DNA of 64,000 nt from Rhodobacteraceae bacterium HIMB11 (lineage in GTDB: Bacteria > Pseudomonadota > Alphaproteobacteria > Rhodobacterales > Rhodobacteraceae): the NCBI GenBank assembly GCA_000472185.1, contig AVDB01000002.1:186001-250000 (forward strand), in the 5' to 3' direction. The notes under the pieces are model-generated. The model worked only from the letters and a program-made list of their open reading frames with translations, did not search any database and was not told the DNA's origin. Made by a program: the position numbers and the translations under genes. This document shows, piece after piece, positions 26,598 through 35,604 of the stretch (the stretch's first letter is position 1; each line of letters starts with the position of its first letter).

Positions 26598-28796
26598 TTA
26601 GGCGGCTTTTTTATCGGCGCCAAAGCGACCATAAAAGCTTTGACCCTTGGCAGCCATGTCGCGTAGCAGGTCAGGGCAGGTGAACCGCTCCCCATAATTC
26701 GCAACCAATTGATCACAGCGTTCAGCCGCATAGGCCGATCCAAGGATGTCCAACCAACTTAGCGGGCCACCTGTTGCGGGGGCAAAGCCCCATCCAAGGA
26801 TCGCGCCCACGTCGCCTTCGCGGATGTCCATCAACACGCCTTCTTCAAGTGCGCGCACGGCCTCAAGCGCTTGGACAAACATCAGACGATGCTGCACGTC
26901 CACAAGTGAAGGTTGTTCTGCCGCACGTGGGTATTGATCGGCCAAGCCATCCCAGTACCCTTGACGCTTGCCTGCCTCATCATAGGCAAAGAAGCCTGCC
27001 TTGGCCTTGCGGCCCATGCGCCCTTGGTCCTCCATCCAGAAAATGACCTCATCCACAGCGCCGTCGGGATAGGCATTGCCCATCGCCGCCTTGGTCGCGC
27101 GGGCGATTTTTGCGCCCAGATCAATGGAGGTTTCATCAACCAATTGCAAAGGACCCACGGGGAAGCCCAGCATACGCGCCGCATTGTCGATTAATGCGGG
27201 CGACACGCCCTCGGCTACCATGCGGATACCTTCGTTAATATATGGAATGATGCAGCGGTTCGCATAGAAGAAACGCGCATCATTGACCACGATGGGCGTT
27301 TTGCGAATTTGGCGCACGTAATCCAATGCCTTGGCAATCGCGCGATCCCCTGTTTCCTGACCGCGAATGATTTCCACCAAGAACATTTTTTCAACAGGGC
27401 TGAAAAAGTGGATACCAATGAATTGATCCGCACGCGTTGATGCCTTGGCCAATTCGGTGATTGGCAGGGTTGAGGTGTTGGAGGCAAAGATGCAATCCTT
27501 TGGGATCACGGCCTCGACTGCGGCGGTGACGTCTGCCTTGATCTTTGGGTCTTCAAAAACCGCCTCAATGATCAGGTCCGCATCCGCAAGGGCCGCGTAA
27601 TCCGTGGTTGCCGTGATGCGATCCAACAGGGCTTGTTTCTTTTCTTCGGTGGCTTTGCCGCGTTTGATCCCCTTGTCCATATAACTTGCGCTATAGGCTT
27701 TGCCGCGATCTGCGTTTTCTTGGGATTGGTCAATCAGGACAACGTCGATCCCTGCTTGGGCCGAGACCAATGCGATCCCTGCACCCATCATGCCTGCGCC
27801 CAAAACGCCGACTTTTTTCACGCTTTGATCTGGGATACCAGCAGGGCGCACCGCACCTTTTTCCAAGGCGCCTTTGTTGATGAACAGGCTGCGGATCATC
27901 GCAGAGGAAGAGGGGTTCATCATGATATTCGTGAACCAACGCGCCTCAATCTTGAGCGCGGTGTCAAAGGGAACCAGCGCGCCTTCATATACCGCACTTA
28001 AGAGGGCTTTGGCCGCAGGAAAGGCGCCCTTGGTTTTGCCATTGACCATCGCGGATGCACCCACAAATGTCATGAAGCCAGAGGGGGTATAGGGTGTGCC
28101 ACCTGGCATTTTATACCCCTTTTGATCCCAAGGTTTGACAATATCGGCATCTTTGGCGTTTAGAATGAATTCACGCGCTTCGGACATCGGATCATCGCTG
28201 ACCACATCAATGATGCCTGCACCCTTGGCCTTGGCAGGTGCAAGTGTTTTCCCCTCAAGCAAATAGGGGGAGGCCGCCATGGCGCCCAATTTGCGCACCA
28301 ACCGCGTTGTGCCACCCGCGCCTGGGAAAATGCCAACCATGATTTCAGGAAGGCCGATTTTTGCCTTGGGGTTATTGGCCGCAAAGATGCGGTGTGTTGC
28401 CAATGGGATTTCCAAACCAATCCCTAGGGCTGTTCCTGGCAGCACAGAAACGATCGGTTTGCCGCCCTTGTTGGTTTTGGCATCCACCCCCGCACGTTCA
28501 ATTTTGCGCAGGATGTGGTGCATTTGCATGACCCCATCAAACATCCCCTGTGCAGGATTATCACCTGATGCATTGCGCAGATCGGCCAAAACGTTCAAAT
28601 CCATACCAGCGGCGAAATCTTTTTTGCCCGACGTGATGATGGCCCCTTTGACGGCCTCATCCGCGATGACGTTATCAATGAACCCATCCAAGGTGCGCAG
28701 TGCATCCCAGTTCAACACGTTCATGGATTTGTCCGCACAATCCCATGTAATAACCGAAATGCCGTCGGCATCTGTTGTCATTGTAAAATCTGTCAT
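26598..28796 (-). CDS. fadJ: Fatty-acid oxidation complex alpha subunit (enoyl-CoA hydratase / 3-hydroxyacyl-CoA dehydrogenase)
   Basis: 732 residues. The N-terminal crotonase domain (about 1-190) shows the oxyanion-hole segments KKDFAAGMDLNVL and ALGIGLEIPLATHR, then GLPEIMVGIFPGAGGT. The NAD-binding domain begins at VGVLGAGMMGAGIALVSA near residue 330 with a full GxGxxG, followed by the dehydrogenase signature region SNTSTLPI and HFFSPVEKMFLVEII. The C-terminal helical domains are complete. It hydrates trans-enoyl-CoA and oxidises the 3-hydroxyacyl-CoA product in the cytosol. It lies 12 bases downstream of the thiolase gene and is the last gene of the operon, ending at a strong terminator. 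Confidence 0.95.
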   Translation of the reverse strand: MTDFTMTTDADGISVITWDCADKSMNVLNWDALRTLDGFIDNVIADEAVKGAIITSGKKDFAAGMDLNVLADLRNASGDNPAQGMFDGVMQMHHILRKIERAGVDAKTNKGGKPIVSVLPGTALGIGLEIPLATHRIFAANNPKAKIGLPEIMVGIFPGAGGTTRLVRKLGAMAASPYLLEGKTLAPAKAKGAGIIDVVSDDPMSEAREFILNAKDADIVKPWDQKGYKMPGGTPYTPSGFMTFVGASAMVNGKTKGAFPAAKALLSAVYEGALVPFDTALKIEARWFTNIMMNPSSSAMIRSLFINKGALEKGAVRPAGIPDQSVKKVGVLGAGMMGAGIALVSAQAGIDVVLIDQSQENADRGKAYSASYMDKGIKRGKATEEKKQALLDRITATTDYAALADADLIIEAVFEDPKIKADVTAAVEAVIPKDCIFASNTSTLPITELAKASTRADQFIGIHFFSPVEKMFLVEIIRGQETGDRAIAKALDYVRQIRKTPIVVNDARFFYANRCIIPYINEGIRMVAEGVSPALIDNAARMLGFPVGPLQLVDETSIDLGAKIARATKAAMGNAYPDGAVDEVIFWMEDQGRMGRKAKAGFFAYDEAGKRQGYWDGLADQYPRAAEQPSLVDVQHRLMFVQALEAVRALEEGVLMDIREGDVGAILGWGFAPATGGPLSWLDILGSAYAAERCDQLVANYGERFTCPDLLRDMAAKGQSFYGRFGADKKAA

Positions 28797-28808
28797 AATT
28801 CGAAATCC

Positions 28809-30020
28809 TTAAACGCGCTCAATGATTGTTGCGGCACCCATGCCCGACCCGATGCACAATGTGGCAAGGCCCGTTTCACGGTCCGAACGCTCCATTTCAT
28901 CCAACAATGTCCCAAGGATCATCGCGCCCGTTGCGCCCAATGGGTGGCCCATGGCAATCGAACCGCCATTCACGTTCACGTGGTCATGATCCACATTAAA
29001 CGCCTGTTCAAAACGCATCACCACGGATGCAAATGCCTCGTTCACTTCAAACAAATCAATGTCTGAAATCTCCATGCCTGTGTCGCGCAGAATTTTTTGC
29101 GTCACGGGCACTGGACCTGTCAGCATGATGGTTGGGTCGGTCCCAATTTTTGCAGTGGCTTTGATCCGCGCACGTGGGGTTAGGCCCCAGCGTTCGCCAA
29201 ATTCCTTATCGCCCAGCAAAACGGCCGCAGCCCCATCCACGATGCCCGAGCTGTTGCCCGCATGGTGAATGTGGTTGATGCGTTCAAGGTGGGGATATTT
29301 CATCAATGCAATGGCATCAAATCCCGGCATCACCTCGCCCTGTTCTTTGAAGGACGGTTTGAGTGCACCAAGGCTTTGCATATCTGTTGTGGGACGCATG
29401 TATTCATCATGATCTAAAATGGTCAAACCGTTTACATCTCGCACGGGGACAACGGATTTTTCAAAACGATTGTCATCCCATGCGGCTCTGGCGCGACGCT
29501 GGCTTTCCACGGCCATTTCATCGGCCATATCGCGGGTGAAGCCGTATTCGGTTGCAATGATGTCTGCGCCAATCCCTTGGGGGACGAAATAATTGTCAAA
29601 GGTAAAGCTGGGGTCAACGCCCACGGCGCCACCATCTGACATCATCGGCACGCGGCTCATGCTTTCGACCCCGCCTGCGATGTAGCCTGATCCCGCTCCA
29701 CCTGCGACTTGGTTTGAGGCAAGGTTCACGGCCTCTAGCCCGCTTGCGCAGAAACGATTGATGGCCAAGCCTGGGATTGCCTCATCCAGATCAGAGGCCA
29801 AAACAGCCGTACGCGCCAAACACGCCCCTTGTTCGCCGACTTGGGTCACATTGCCCAAAATCACGTCCTCAACCGCGTGGCCATCCAGTTCATTTCTGTT
29901 CTTAATTTCGTTTAAGACTGTTGTCGCCAAGTTAAGGGCCGACACTTCGTGCAAGGCACCATCCTTACGGCCCTTGCCGCGAGGGGTACGCACAGCGTCA
30001 TAAATAAATACGTCTTTCAT
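28809..30020 (-). CDS. Acetyl-CoA C-acyltransferase (thiolase)
   Basis: 403 residues. Thiolytic cleavage of 3-ketoacyl-CoA, the last step of beta-oxidation. The acyl-carrying Cys is in [12 protein letters not shown] near residue 90; the C-terminal signature is [17 protein letters not shown], and the active-site Cys region CIGSGMGAA completes it. The start at 30020 is preceded by GGAGAAG; a TTG immediately before it is not needed. It is 12 bases upstream of fadJ, so the two probably form the trifunctional complex. I do not assign fadA versus fadI because the two are not separable by eye. Confidence 0.95.
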   Translation of the reverse strand: MKDVFIYDAVRTPRGKGRKDGALHEVSALNLATTVLNEIKNRNELDGHAVEDVILGNVTQVGEQGACLARTAVLASDLDEAIPGLAINRFCASGLEAVNLASNQVAGGAGSGYIAGGVESMSRVPMMSDGGAVGVDPSFTFDNYFVPQGIGADIIATEYGFTRDMADEMAVESQRRARAAWDDNRFEKSVVPVRDVNGLTILDHDEYMRPTTDMQSLGALKPSFKEQGEVMPGFDAIALMKYPHLERINHIHHAGNSSGIVDGAAAVLLGDKEFGERWGLTPRARIKATAKIGTDPTIMLTGPVPVTQKILRDTGMEISDIDLFEVNEAFASVVMRFEQAFNVDHDHVNVNGGSIAMGHPLGATGAMILGTLLDEMERSDRETGLATLCIGSGMGAATIIERV

Positions 30021-30033
30021 CAATCTTCTCCAA

Positions 30034-30672
30034 TTATGCGCGCTCAGACGGGTTGCCGGGCATCAAATCATAGGGGGCCTTCCAGCCGGGTTGTTGTGAT
30101 AAGCGCGTCAACCACGCATCAATGTTTGGCCAATCCGCGCGATCAAATCCAAAGGGTTCTGGGTAATAGAGATATCCACAACAGGTCATATCCGCGATTG
30201 TGACATCATCGCCGACAATCCAGTCGCACCCGTCCAAATGCCCATCCAAAATTTGATAGGCGCTTTTTAGGCGGCCTTGATTGAACGCAATCGTTTCTGC
30301 GGGTTGTTTTTCAGGGGGCAGGAAATTCATCAAGAACCGCGTCATGCCCGCCATCGAAGAAAGTTTGTGGTTGTCCCACAAAATCCAACGCAACACCTCG
30401 CGCTCTTCCTCTTTGGTTTTGCCGCCAAATTTGCCCGTTTTTTCGGCCAAATACTGTTGGATCACACCTGATTGGGTCAATTTGACATCGCCGTCCACCA
30501 TAACGGGCGCTTCACCTAATGCGTTAACTTGACTGCGATAGGCTTCGCTCCGCGTTTCGCCCGCAAAGAAATCAACTTTGATTGCCTCCCAATCCAATCC
30601 CATCAAATTCAATGTAAGGGCCGCTTTGTAGGAATGGCCACTTTCACCAAAGCAATAAAGTTTAATCGTCAT
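30034..30672 (-). CDS. Glutathione S-transferase family protein
   Basis: 212 residues. The thioredoxin-like N-terminal domain (about 1-80) opens with MTIKLYCFGESGHSYKAALTL and contains the glutathione-contact segment EAPVMVDGDVKLTQSGVIQQYL, where the cis-Pro and Ser of the GST fold are visible. The all-helical C-terminal domain has the family N-capping pattern VGDDVTIADMTCCGYL. It sits between an acyl-CoA dehydrogenase and the thiolase, 13 bases before the thiolase start, so it is part of the operon; a role in detoxifying or isomerising fatty-acid intermediates is an inference. Confidence 0.92.
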   Translation of the reverse strand: MTIKLYCFGESGHSYKAALTLNLMGLDWEAIKVDFFAGETRSEAYRSQVNALGEAPVMVDGDVKLTQSGVIQQYLAEKTGKFGGKTKEEEREVLRWILWDNHKLSSMAGMTRFLMNFLPPEKQPAETIAFNQGRLKSAYQILDGHLDGCDWIVGDDVTIADMTCCGYLYYPEPFGFDRADWPNIDAWLTRLSQQPGWKAPYDLMPGNPSERA

Positions 30673-30708
30673 TGTTTTCGTCCAATCTGCGCATCCCTGA
30701 TGTGCGCG

Positions 30709-31872
30709 TTACTTCTTTTTCTCAACAAAACCGCGTGCGATCAGTTCTTTCATGATCTCATTCGTGCCGCCATAGATGCGCTGCACACGTGCGTCGGTCC
30801 ACATTTCGGCGACTGCATATTCCTGCATAAAGCCATATCCGCCGTGCATTTGCAGGCAGATGTCCAACACCTCGCCCTGCGTGTCCGACAGCCAGTATTT
30901 CGCCATCGCTGCCTTTTCGACGCTAAGTTCACCTATTAGGTGCTCGCGGATGCATTCGTCCAAAAACGCCCGCGACACGACGGTTTTTGTTTGCGCTTCG
31001 GCCAATTGAAAACGGGTGTTTTGGAATTGCATCAGTGAATTGCCAAAGGCCTCGCGTTCATTGCAATAGGCGAGGGTGCGTTCAATCGCACCTTCCATCG
31101 CGCCAACAGCGCCACAGCCGATGATCAGCCGTTCTTGGGGCAGCTGTTGCATCATTTGGTAAAATCCGCGTCCCTCTTCGCCGCCAAGGATGTTTTCGGG
31201 TGCGACCTCGACGTTGTCAAAGAACAACTCAGATGTATCGCCCGCCTTTAGACCGATTTTGTCAAGGTTGCGACCGCGTGTGAATCCTTCTGCGCCATCG
31301 GTTTCGACAACCACCAATGACGTGCCTTTTGCGCCCTGACTTGGATCTGTCTTGGCGGCAACGATGATTAGGTTTGCGTGCTGACCATTTGTGATAAAAG
31401 TTTTCTGACCAGACAGTCGGTAAGAGTTGCCCTCTTTCACAGCGCGGGTTTTGATAGATTGAACATCCGATCCCCCAGAGGGTTCTGTCATCGCCAAAGC
31501 TCCGACCAATTCGCCGCTGACCATTTTGGGCAACCAGCGTTTTTTCTGATCTTCGGTTCCATAGGCCAACACATAATGGGCCACAATGCCCGAATGGATG
31601 CCATGCCCCCAACTGGCAAGGTTTGCACGGCTGCCTTCCATCAGGATCACAGCCTCATGTCCGAAATCGCCACCTGCGCCGCCATATTCCTCCGGGACCG
31701 AAGGGCACAGCAGGCCAAGTTCACCAGCCTGCTGCCATGTTTCAATGTCCATCTCACCTTGTTTGCGCCAGCGATCAAAATGCTGTTCCCATTCATCGGT
31801 GATGAATTTACGCGTCATGTCGGCCAGCATCATATGCTCGTCCGTCATCCAATCTGAGTGGTGCATTCCCAT
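30709..31872 (-). CDS. Acyl-CoA dehydrogenase (short/medium-chain type)
   Basis: 387 residues, the classical size. It oxidises acyl-CoA to trans-2-enoyl-CoA with FAD and passes electrons to ETF. The first family signature is [20 protein letters not shown] near residue 128; the second is [23 protein letters not shown], followed by [15 protein letters not shown]. In the position of the catalytic Glu the sequence reads YGGTNEI, so the base may instead be a Glu on an earlier helix, as in isovaleryl- and long-chain types. The start at 31872 has AGGGAG upstream. It follows the longer acyl-CoA dehydrogenase gene by 11 bases. Confidence 0.94.
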   Translation of the reverse strand: MGMHHSDWMTDEHMMLADMTRKFITDEWEQHFDRWRKQGEMDIETWQQAGELGLLCPSVPEEYGGAGGDFGHEAVILMEGSRANLASWGHGIHSGIVAHYVLAYGTEDQKKRWLPKMVSGELVGALAMTEPSGGSDVQSIKTRAVKEGNSYRLSGQKTFITNGQHANLIIVAAKTDPSQGAKGTSLVVVETDGAEGFTRGRNLDKIGLKAGDTSELFFDNVEVAPENILGGEEGRGFYQMMQQLPQERLIIGCGAVGAMEGAIERTLAYCNEREAFGNSLMQFQNTRFQLAEAQTKTVVSRAFLDECIREHLIGELSVEKAAMAKYWLSDTQGEVLDICLQMHGGYGFMQEYAVAEMWTDARVQRIYGGTNEIMKELIARGFVEKKK

Positions 31873-31883
31873 ACTCTCTCTCC

Positions 31884-33665
31884 CTAAAACTGATCTTCGC
31901 TCAGTCCCATCACTGTGTCTGCGCCGCTTTGAATGCGGGCCAAATGCAGGGCAGTGGCGGGCAGTTGTCTTGCCATATAGTAGCGACCAGTTTTTATCTT
32001 TGTCTCATGGAACGCGGCGTCATCTGCGCCGTTCTTTAGCGCTTCGATGGATGCTTTGCCCATGCGCGCCCACATCAACCCCAAACACACGTGTCCAAAC
32101 ATGTGCATATAGTCATAGGACCCCGCCAAGGCGTTGTTGGGATTTTTCATTCCGTTTTGCATGAAATACATGCCCGCGGCCTGCAGATCCTTGGATGCGG
32201 CTTTCAAAGGATCAAGGAAATCACGATCAAAATCTTCGTCCCATCCTTTGTTTTCAGAGGCAAAGTTTTTGACCATTTCAAAGAAGGCCATGACGTGCTT
32301 GCCTCCGTCCTGGGCCAGTTTACGACCCACCAAATCCAAGGCCTGAACACCATTGGCGCCCTCATAGATCATGGTGATCCGTGCGTCGCGGGCAAATTGG
32401 GACATGCCCCATTCTTCGATATATCCGTGACCGCCGTAAACCTGTTGTGCGGCACTTGCGTATTCATATCCCTTATCTGTTAGGAACCCTTTGACTACAG
32501 GGGTCAGCAGACTGATCAAACCGTTTGCGTCCGCATCCCCTTCACGATGCGCCTGATCGATCAGGGATGCCCCCCAAAAGGTAAAGGCACGCGCGCCCTC
32601 GACAAAACTTTTCTGATCCAACAAATTGCGGCGAATATCGGGATGCACGATCAGCGGATCGGCAGGACCATCGGGGTTTTTAACACCTGTTACATCGCGC
32701 CCTTGCAGGCGATCTTTGGCATAGGCGACCGCGTTTTGATAGGCGACTTCAGCTTGTGAATACCCTTGCAGGCCAACGCCCAGACGCGCTTCGTTCATCA
32801 TGGTGAACATGGCGCGCATGCCCTTGTGTTCGTCGCCCAACAAAAACCCTGTTGCGCCATCATAGTTCATAACACAGGTCGCGTTGCCGTGGATGCCCAT
32901 TTTCTCTTCGATCTTACCAACGGCAACCGCGTTGCGTGCCCCAAGCGATCCATCTTCATTCACCATGAACTTTGGCACAATGAACAGGGAAATGCCCTTA
33001 ACCCCATCAGGGCCACCCGGGATTTTTGCAAGAACCAAGTGAATGACATTTTCAGACAGATCATGATCCCCCGCAGAGATAAAGATTTTCTGTCCTGTGA
33101 TTTTGAATGTGCCGTCCCCTTGTGGTTCCGCTTTGGTCCGCATTAGACCCAAGTCCGTCCCACAATGAGGCTCGGTCAGGTTCATGGTGCCTGTCCAATC
33201 ACAGCTGACCATGTTGGGCAGATAGGTTTGTTTTTGTGCCTCTGTGCCATGGGCGTGGATGGCAGAATATGCTCCATGCGTTAGGCCCTGATACATGCCA
33301 AAGGCCATGTTAGAGCTTGCAAACATTTCGCCAACGGCCGTTCCAACCAAATAGGGCAGGCCCTGACCCCCGAATTCAGGATCACAGTCGATGCCCGTCC
33401 AGCCGCCTTCTTTCACTTGTTCAAAGGCGTCTTTGAAACCAGTGGGGGTGCGGATCACACCATTTTCGAAATGACATCCTTCTTGATCGCCCACGGCATT
33501 CAGTGGGGCCAAAACCTGTGATGTGATTTTTCCCGCTTCTTCCAAAATGGCGGACAGAAAATCGGCGTCCAAATCCGCATACCCAGGAATAGACGAATTT
33601 TTAACATCAAGGACATCATTTAAAACGTATTGCATGTCCTTGGTGGGTGCGATGTATTGTGGCAT
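31884..33665 (-). CDS. Long acyl-CoA dehydrogenase of the DmdC/FadE-like type
   Basis: 593 residues, about 200 longer than a classical acyl-CoA dehydrogenase because of a C-terminal helical extension. The FAD-binding first signature is [20 protein letters not shown]. The second signature [24 protein letters not shown] is followed by [17 protein letters not shown], where the Glu of YEG is the catalytic base. The same architecture is shared by 3-methylmercaptopropionyl-CoA dehydrogenase DmdC, important in marine DMSP breakdown, and by several fatty-acid enzymes; sequence alone does not decide between them. It is the first enzyme gene of the operon, nine bases downstream of merR. Confidence 0.93.
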   Translation of the reverse strand: MPQYIAPTKDMQYVLNDVLDVKNSSIPGYADLDADFLSAILEEAGKITSQVLAPLNAVGDQEGCHFENGVIRTPTGFKDAFEQVKEGGWTGIDCDPEFGGQGLPYLVGTAVGEMFASSNMAFGMYQGLTHGAYSAIHAHGTEAQKQTYLPNMVSCDWTGTMNLTEPHCGTDLGLMRTKAEPQGDGTFKITGQKIFISAGDHDLSENVIHLVLAKIPGGPDGVKGISLFIVPKFMVNEDGSLGARNAVAVGKIEEKMGIHGNATCVMNYDGATGFLLGDEHKGMRAMFTMMNEARLGVGLQGYSQAEVAYQNAVAYAKDRLQGRDVTGVKNPDGPADPLIVHPDIRRNLLDQKSFVEGARAFTFWGASLIDQAHREGDADANGLISLLTPVVKGFLTDKGYEYASAAQQVYGGHGYIEEWGMSQFARDARITMIYEGANGVQALDLVGRKLAQDGGKHVMAFFEMVKNFASENKGWDEDFDRDFLDPLKAASKDLQAAGMYFMQNGMKNPNNALAGSYDYMHMFGHVCLGLMWARMGKASIEALKNGADDAAFHETKIKTGRYYMARQLPATALHLARIQSGADTVMGLSEDQF

Positions 33666-33674
33666 TAATAACCT

Positions 33675-34076
33675 CTATTCTGCCGCTTTTGCCGAGATGT
33701 TCATGCCTTTGATCAAATCGGCACCCCAGCGAAGTTGCTCTTCTAATTCTTCGATTGTTTGGTCTAATTCTTCGCGCTGACGCTTTAATTCCTGCAAACG
33801 GACTTGCGCCAACTCATATGTTTTTGTCATTTGCGTCTGCTGCTGGTCCTGCATGTAATACATTTCCAAAAGCTGACGGATTTCCTCAAGAGAAAAGCCG
33901 AATTTCTTACCGCGCAGGATCAATTTCAAACGTGCGCGGTCCCGTTTGGTGTACAAACGTTTCTGTCCGTCGCGAATGGGCGCGATCAATTCTTTGGCTT
34001 CGTAAAACCGCAAAGTACGCGGTGTGACATCAAAAAGATCGCACATTTCGCGGATCGTCATTTGGTCATTTTGCAT
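33675..34076 (-). CDS. MerR-family regulator (operon-proximal copy)
   Basis: 133 residues. The N-terminal winged helix is MTIREMCDLFDVTPRTLRFYEAKELI, the MerR DNA-binding motif, followed by RLYTKRDRARLKLILRGKKFGFSLEEIRQLLEM. The C-terminus is a coiled coil (KTYELAQVRLQELKRQREELDQTIEELEEQL) with no metal-binding cysteines. In relatives such as LiuR and PsrA-like fatty-acid controls, a MerR of this form senses an acyl-CoA or similar. It is nine bases upstream of the long acyl-CoA dehydrogenase, so it is very likely the operon's own regulator. It is clearly homologous to the next gene upstream. Confidence 0.92.
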   Translation of the reverse strand: MQNDQMTIREMCDLFDVTPRTLRFYEAKELIAPIRDGQKRLYTKRDRARLKLILRGKKFGFSLEEIRQLLEMYYMQDQQQTQMTKTYELAQVRLQELKRQREELDQTIEELEEQLRWGADLIKGMNISAKAAE

Positions 34077-34134
34077 AATTACCTCCGATTCTCCCTTTGG
34101 GGATAATCAGAACATATAGCAAAAATTCACAAAG

Positions 34135-34167
34135 TTAACGTTCACGTAAACTAAACGTTACGTCAAC
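34135..34167. promoter_or_regulatory. Two adjacent ACGT-type operator candidates upstream of merR and the fatty-acid operon
   Basis: TTAACGTTCACGTAAA (34135-34150) is a near-perfect palindrome matching the TTnACGTnnACGTnAA pattern associated with LiuR-type MerR regulators. TAAACGTTACGTCAAC (34152-34167) repeats the ACGT-ACGT core with a one-base spacer and ends at the stop codon of the upstream merR gene. Both precede the operon-proximal merR start by about 60-90 bases. Confidence 0.55.
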
Positions 34168-34539
34168 TTAGCTCGAAACAAGCTTATCTGTCGTTTGGCG
34201 AAGCTGCTCTAATTCTTCAATCGTTTGTGACAATTGAACCTGCTGATCCCGCAGTTCGGCAAGCTTGCGATCTGCCATGTCCAAAAACACATTCATCTGC
34301 GCTTTGGTGCCGTCTTGATCATAAATCAGTAGCCACTGGCGGAGTTCCTCAAGCTGAAAGCCAAACTTCCGCCCCCGCAGGATCAATGTCATGCGTGCCA
34401 ATTCGCGTGGCCCATAAAAGCGTGAACGTCCTTCACGATCAGGGGATAGCAGTTCGATGTATTCGTAGTACCGCAATGTGCGCGGTGTTACGTCAAACTT
34501 GGCACACATTTCTTTGAAACTTAACCGAACTTCGCTCAT
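34168..34539 (-). CDS. MerR-family regulator (second copy)
   Basis: 123 residues, homologous to the preceding MerR: FKEMCAKFDVTPRTLRYYEY replaces IREMCDLFDVTPRTLRFYEA, and the recognition region MTLILRGRKFGFQLEELRQW is nearly shared. The C-terminal coiled coil (ADRKLAELRDQQVQLSQTIE) is shorter. Start at 34539, with GAGGCGAAG upstream; a longer form starting at 34596 gives an unrelated leader. It is divergent from the first thioesterase gene and upstream of the operator-like sites, and may control either direction. Tandem paralogous MerR genes at the head of a beta-oxidation operon suggest a two-signal control, which is an inference. Confidence 0.9.
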   Translation of the reverse strand: MSEVRLSFKEMCAKFDVTPRTLRYYEYIELLSPDREGRSRFYGPRELARMTLILRGRKFGFQLEELRQWLLIYDQDGTKAQMNVFLDMADRKLAELRDQQVQLSQTIEELEQLRQTTDKLVSS

Positions 34540-34655
34540 CTTCGCCTCGACTTTCTTGGGGTTAAGGTAGGGGCAAGACAGGAAAAGGGCAACCATTGCC
34601 CTTGCGGTTTTTCAAAAATCCCGATCATAGTGGAGTGACTGATTTGGAAGACAAA

Positions 34656-35075
34656 ATGACAAAAGATAATCGTGCAATTGCGCAAAGCTTTATTGATGCC
34701 ATCCCACATTCGCATGCGCTGGGTATGAAAATTGATTTCGTTGGTGATGGAGAGGCACATATGTCCATGGATTACGATGAACGTTTCATCGGTGATCCCG
34801 CAACGGGTGTTATTCATGGGGGGGCGGTTTTTGCACTGCTGGATACCTGTGGGGGTGCCGCGGTAATTTCGCACCCTGACCACAATGGGGCGACAGCAAC
34901 GATTGATCTGCGTGTGGATTACATGCGCCCTGCATCGCCGGGACAGCGTATTCGCGCCGTAGCTACATGTTATAATCGCACCCGTTCGGTGGCCTTTGTC
35001 CGTGCCGTTGCCATGGATGATCGCGAAGATAAACCTGTGGCCACGGCCGCAGGGGCATTTGTGACAGGGGGCTAG
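34656..35075 (+). CDS. Hotdog-fold thioesterase (PaaI type)
   Basis: 139 residues. The hotdog-fold signature lies at GDPATGVIHGGAVFALLDTCGG (residues about 47-68), with the HGG motif and an acidic residue positioned for acyl-CoA thioester hydrolysis. The second beta part is ATIDLRVDYMRPASPGQRIRA. I chose the ATG at 34656, preceded by GGAAG. The adjacent gene three bases later encodes a second, longer member; together they probably form a heteromeric or functionally paired thioesterase. The location divergent from the fatty-acid operon fits hydrolysis of overflow acyl-CoA. Confidence 0.92.
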   Translation: MTKDNRAIAQSFIDAIPHSHALGMKIDFVGDGEAHMSMDYDERFIGDPATGVIHGGAVFALLDTCGGAAVISHPDHNGATATIDLRVDYMRPASPGQRIRAVATCYNRTRSVAFVRAVAMDDREDKPVATAAGAFVTGG

Positions 35076-35078
35076 GCT

Positions 35079-35600
35079 ATGGTTGCACGTACACCAGAAC
35101 CTGTTCAGGTTGTGAAACAACGGCGGGACGATGCATTGGCCGCCATCGTTGCGGCGATCCCCTATATTCAGTTTTTGAACGTATCTTTTGAGCGGCGTGG
35201 TGACGAATTGACGGCCGTTATGGCCTATCGGGATACATTGATTGGGAACCCCGCCCTGCCTGCATTGCACGGGGGCGCGATTGCTGCATTTCTTGAGGTG
35301 GCAGCCGTGATTGAATTGACTTGGGCCACCGCATGGGCCGCGATTGAGGACGGAACCCTAACGCCAGAGGCGATTACATCAGGCCATCAATTTGCCCTGC
35401 CCAAAACCATTGACTTCACGGTTGATTATCTGCGCTCGGGCCTGCCGCGGGATGCCTATGCACGCGCCACGATCAACCGATCAGGTCGTCGATATGCATC
35501 GGTCCATGTTGAAGCATGGCAGGACAAACGTGACCGCCTATTTGCCCAAGGCACTGGACATTTCCTTATGCCTGATGCCAACAGCGCAAAAGCGGTCTAG
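35079..35600 (+). CDS. Hotdog-fold thioesterase (PaaI type), second copy
   Basis: 173 residues. The same fold as the preceding gene, with GNPALPALHGGAIAAFLEVAA supplying the HGG motif at about residues 60-80 and TIDFTVDYLRSGLPRDAYARA as the second half. An insertion of about 30 residues lies between them (TWATAWAAIEDGTLTPEAITSG). It starts three bases after the stop of the first thioesterase, so translation is probably coupled. Substrate unknown; acyl-CoA thioester hydrolysis is the family expectation. Confidence 0.9.
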   Translation: MVARTPEPVQVVKQRRDDALAAIVAAIPYIQFLNVSFERRGDELTAVMAYRDTLIGNPALPALHGGAIAAFLEVAAVIELTWATAWAAIEDGTLTPEAITSGHQFALPKTIDFTVDYLRSGLPRDAYARATINRSGRRYASVHVEAWQDKRDRLFAQGTGHFLMPDANSAKAV

Positions 35601-35604
35601 ACCC

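Noticed and set aside
34536-35270. Open frame of 244 codons on the minus strand across both thioesterase genes
   Set aside because: Antisense to two genes with clear hotdog signatures; its protein is Cys/His/Arg-rich without any family motif.
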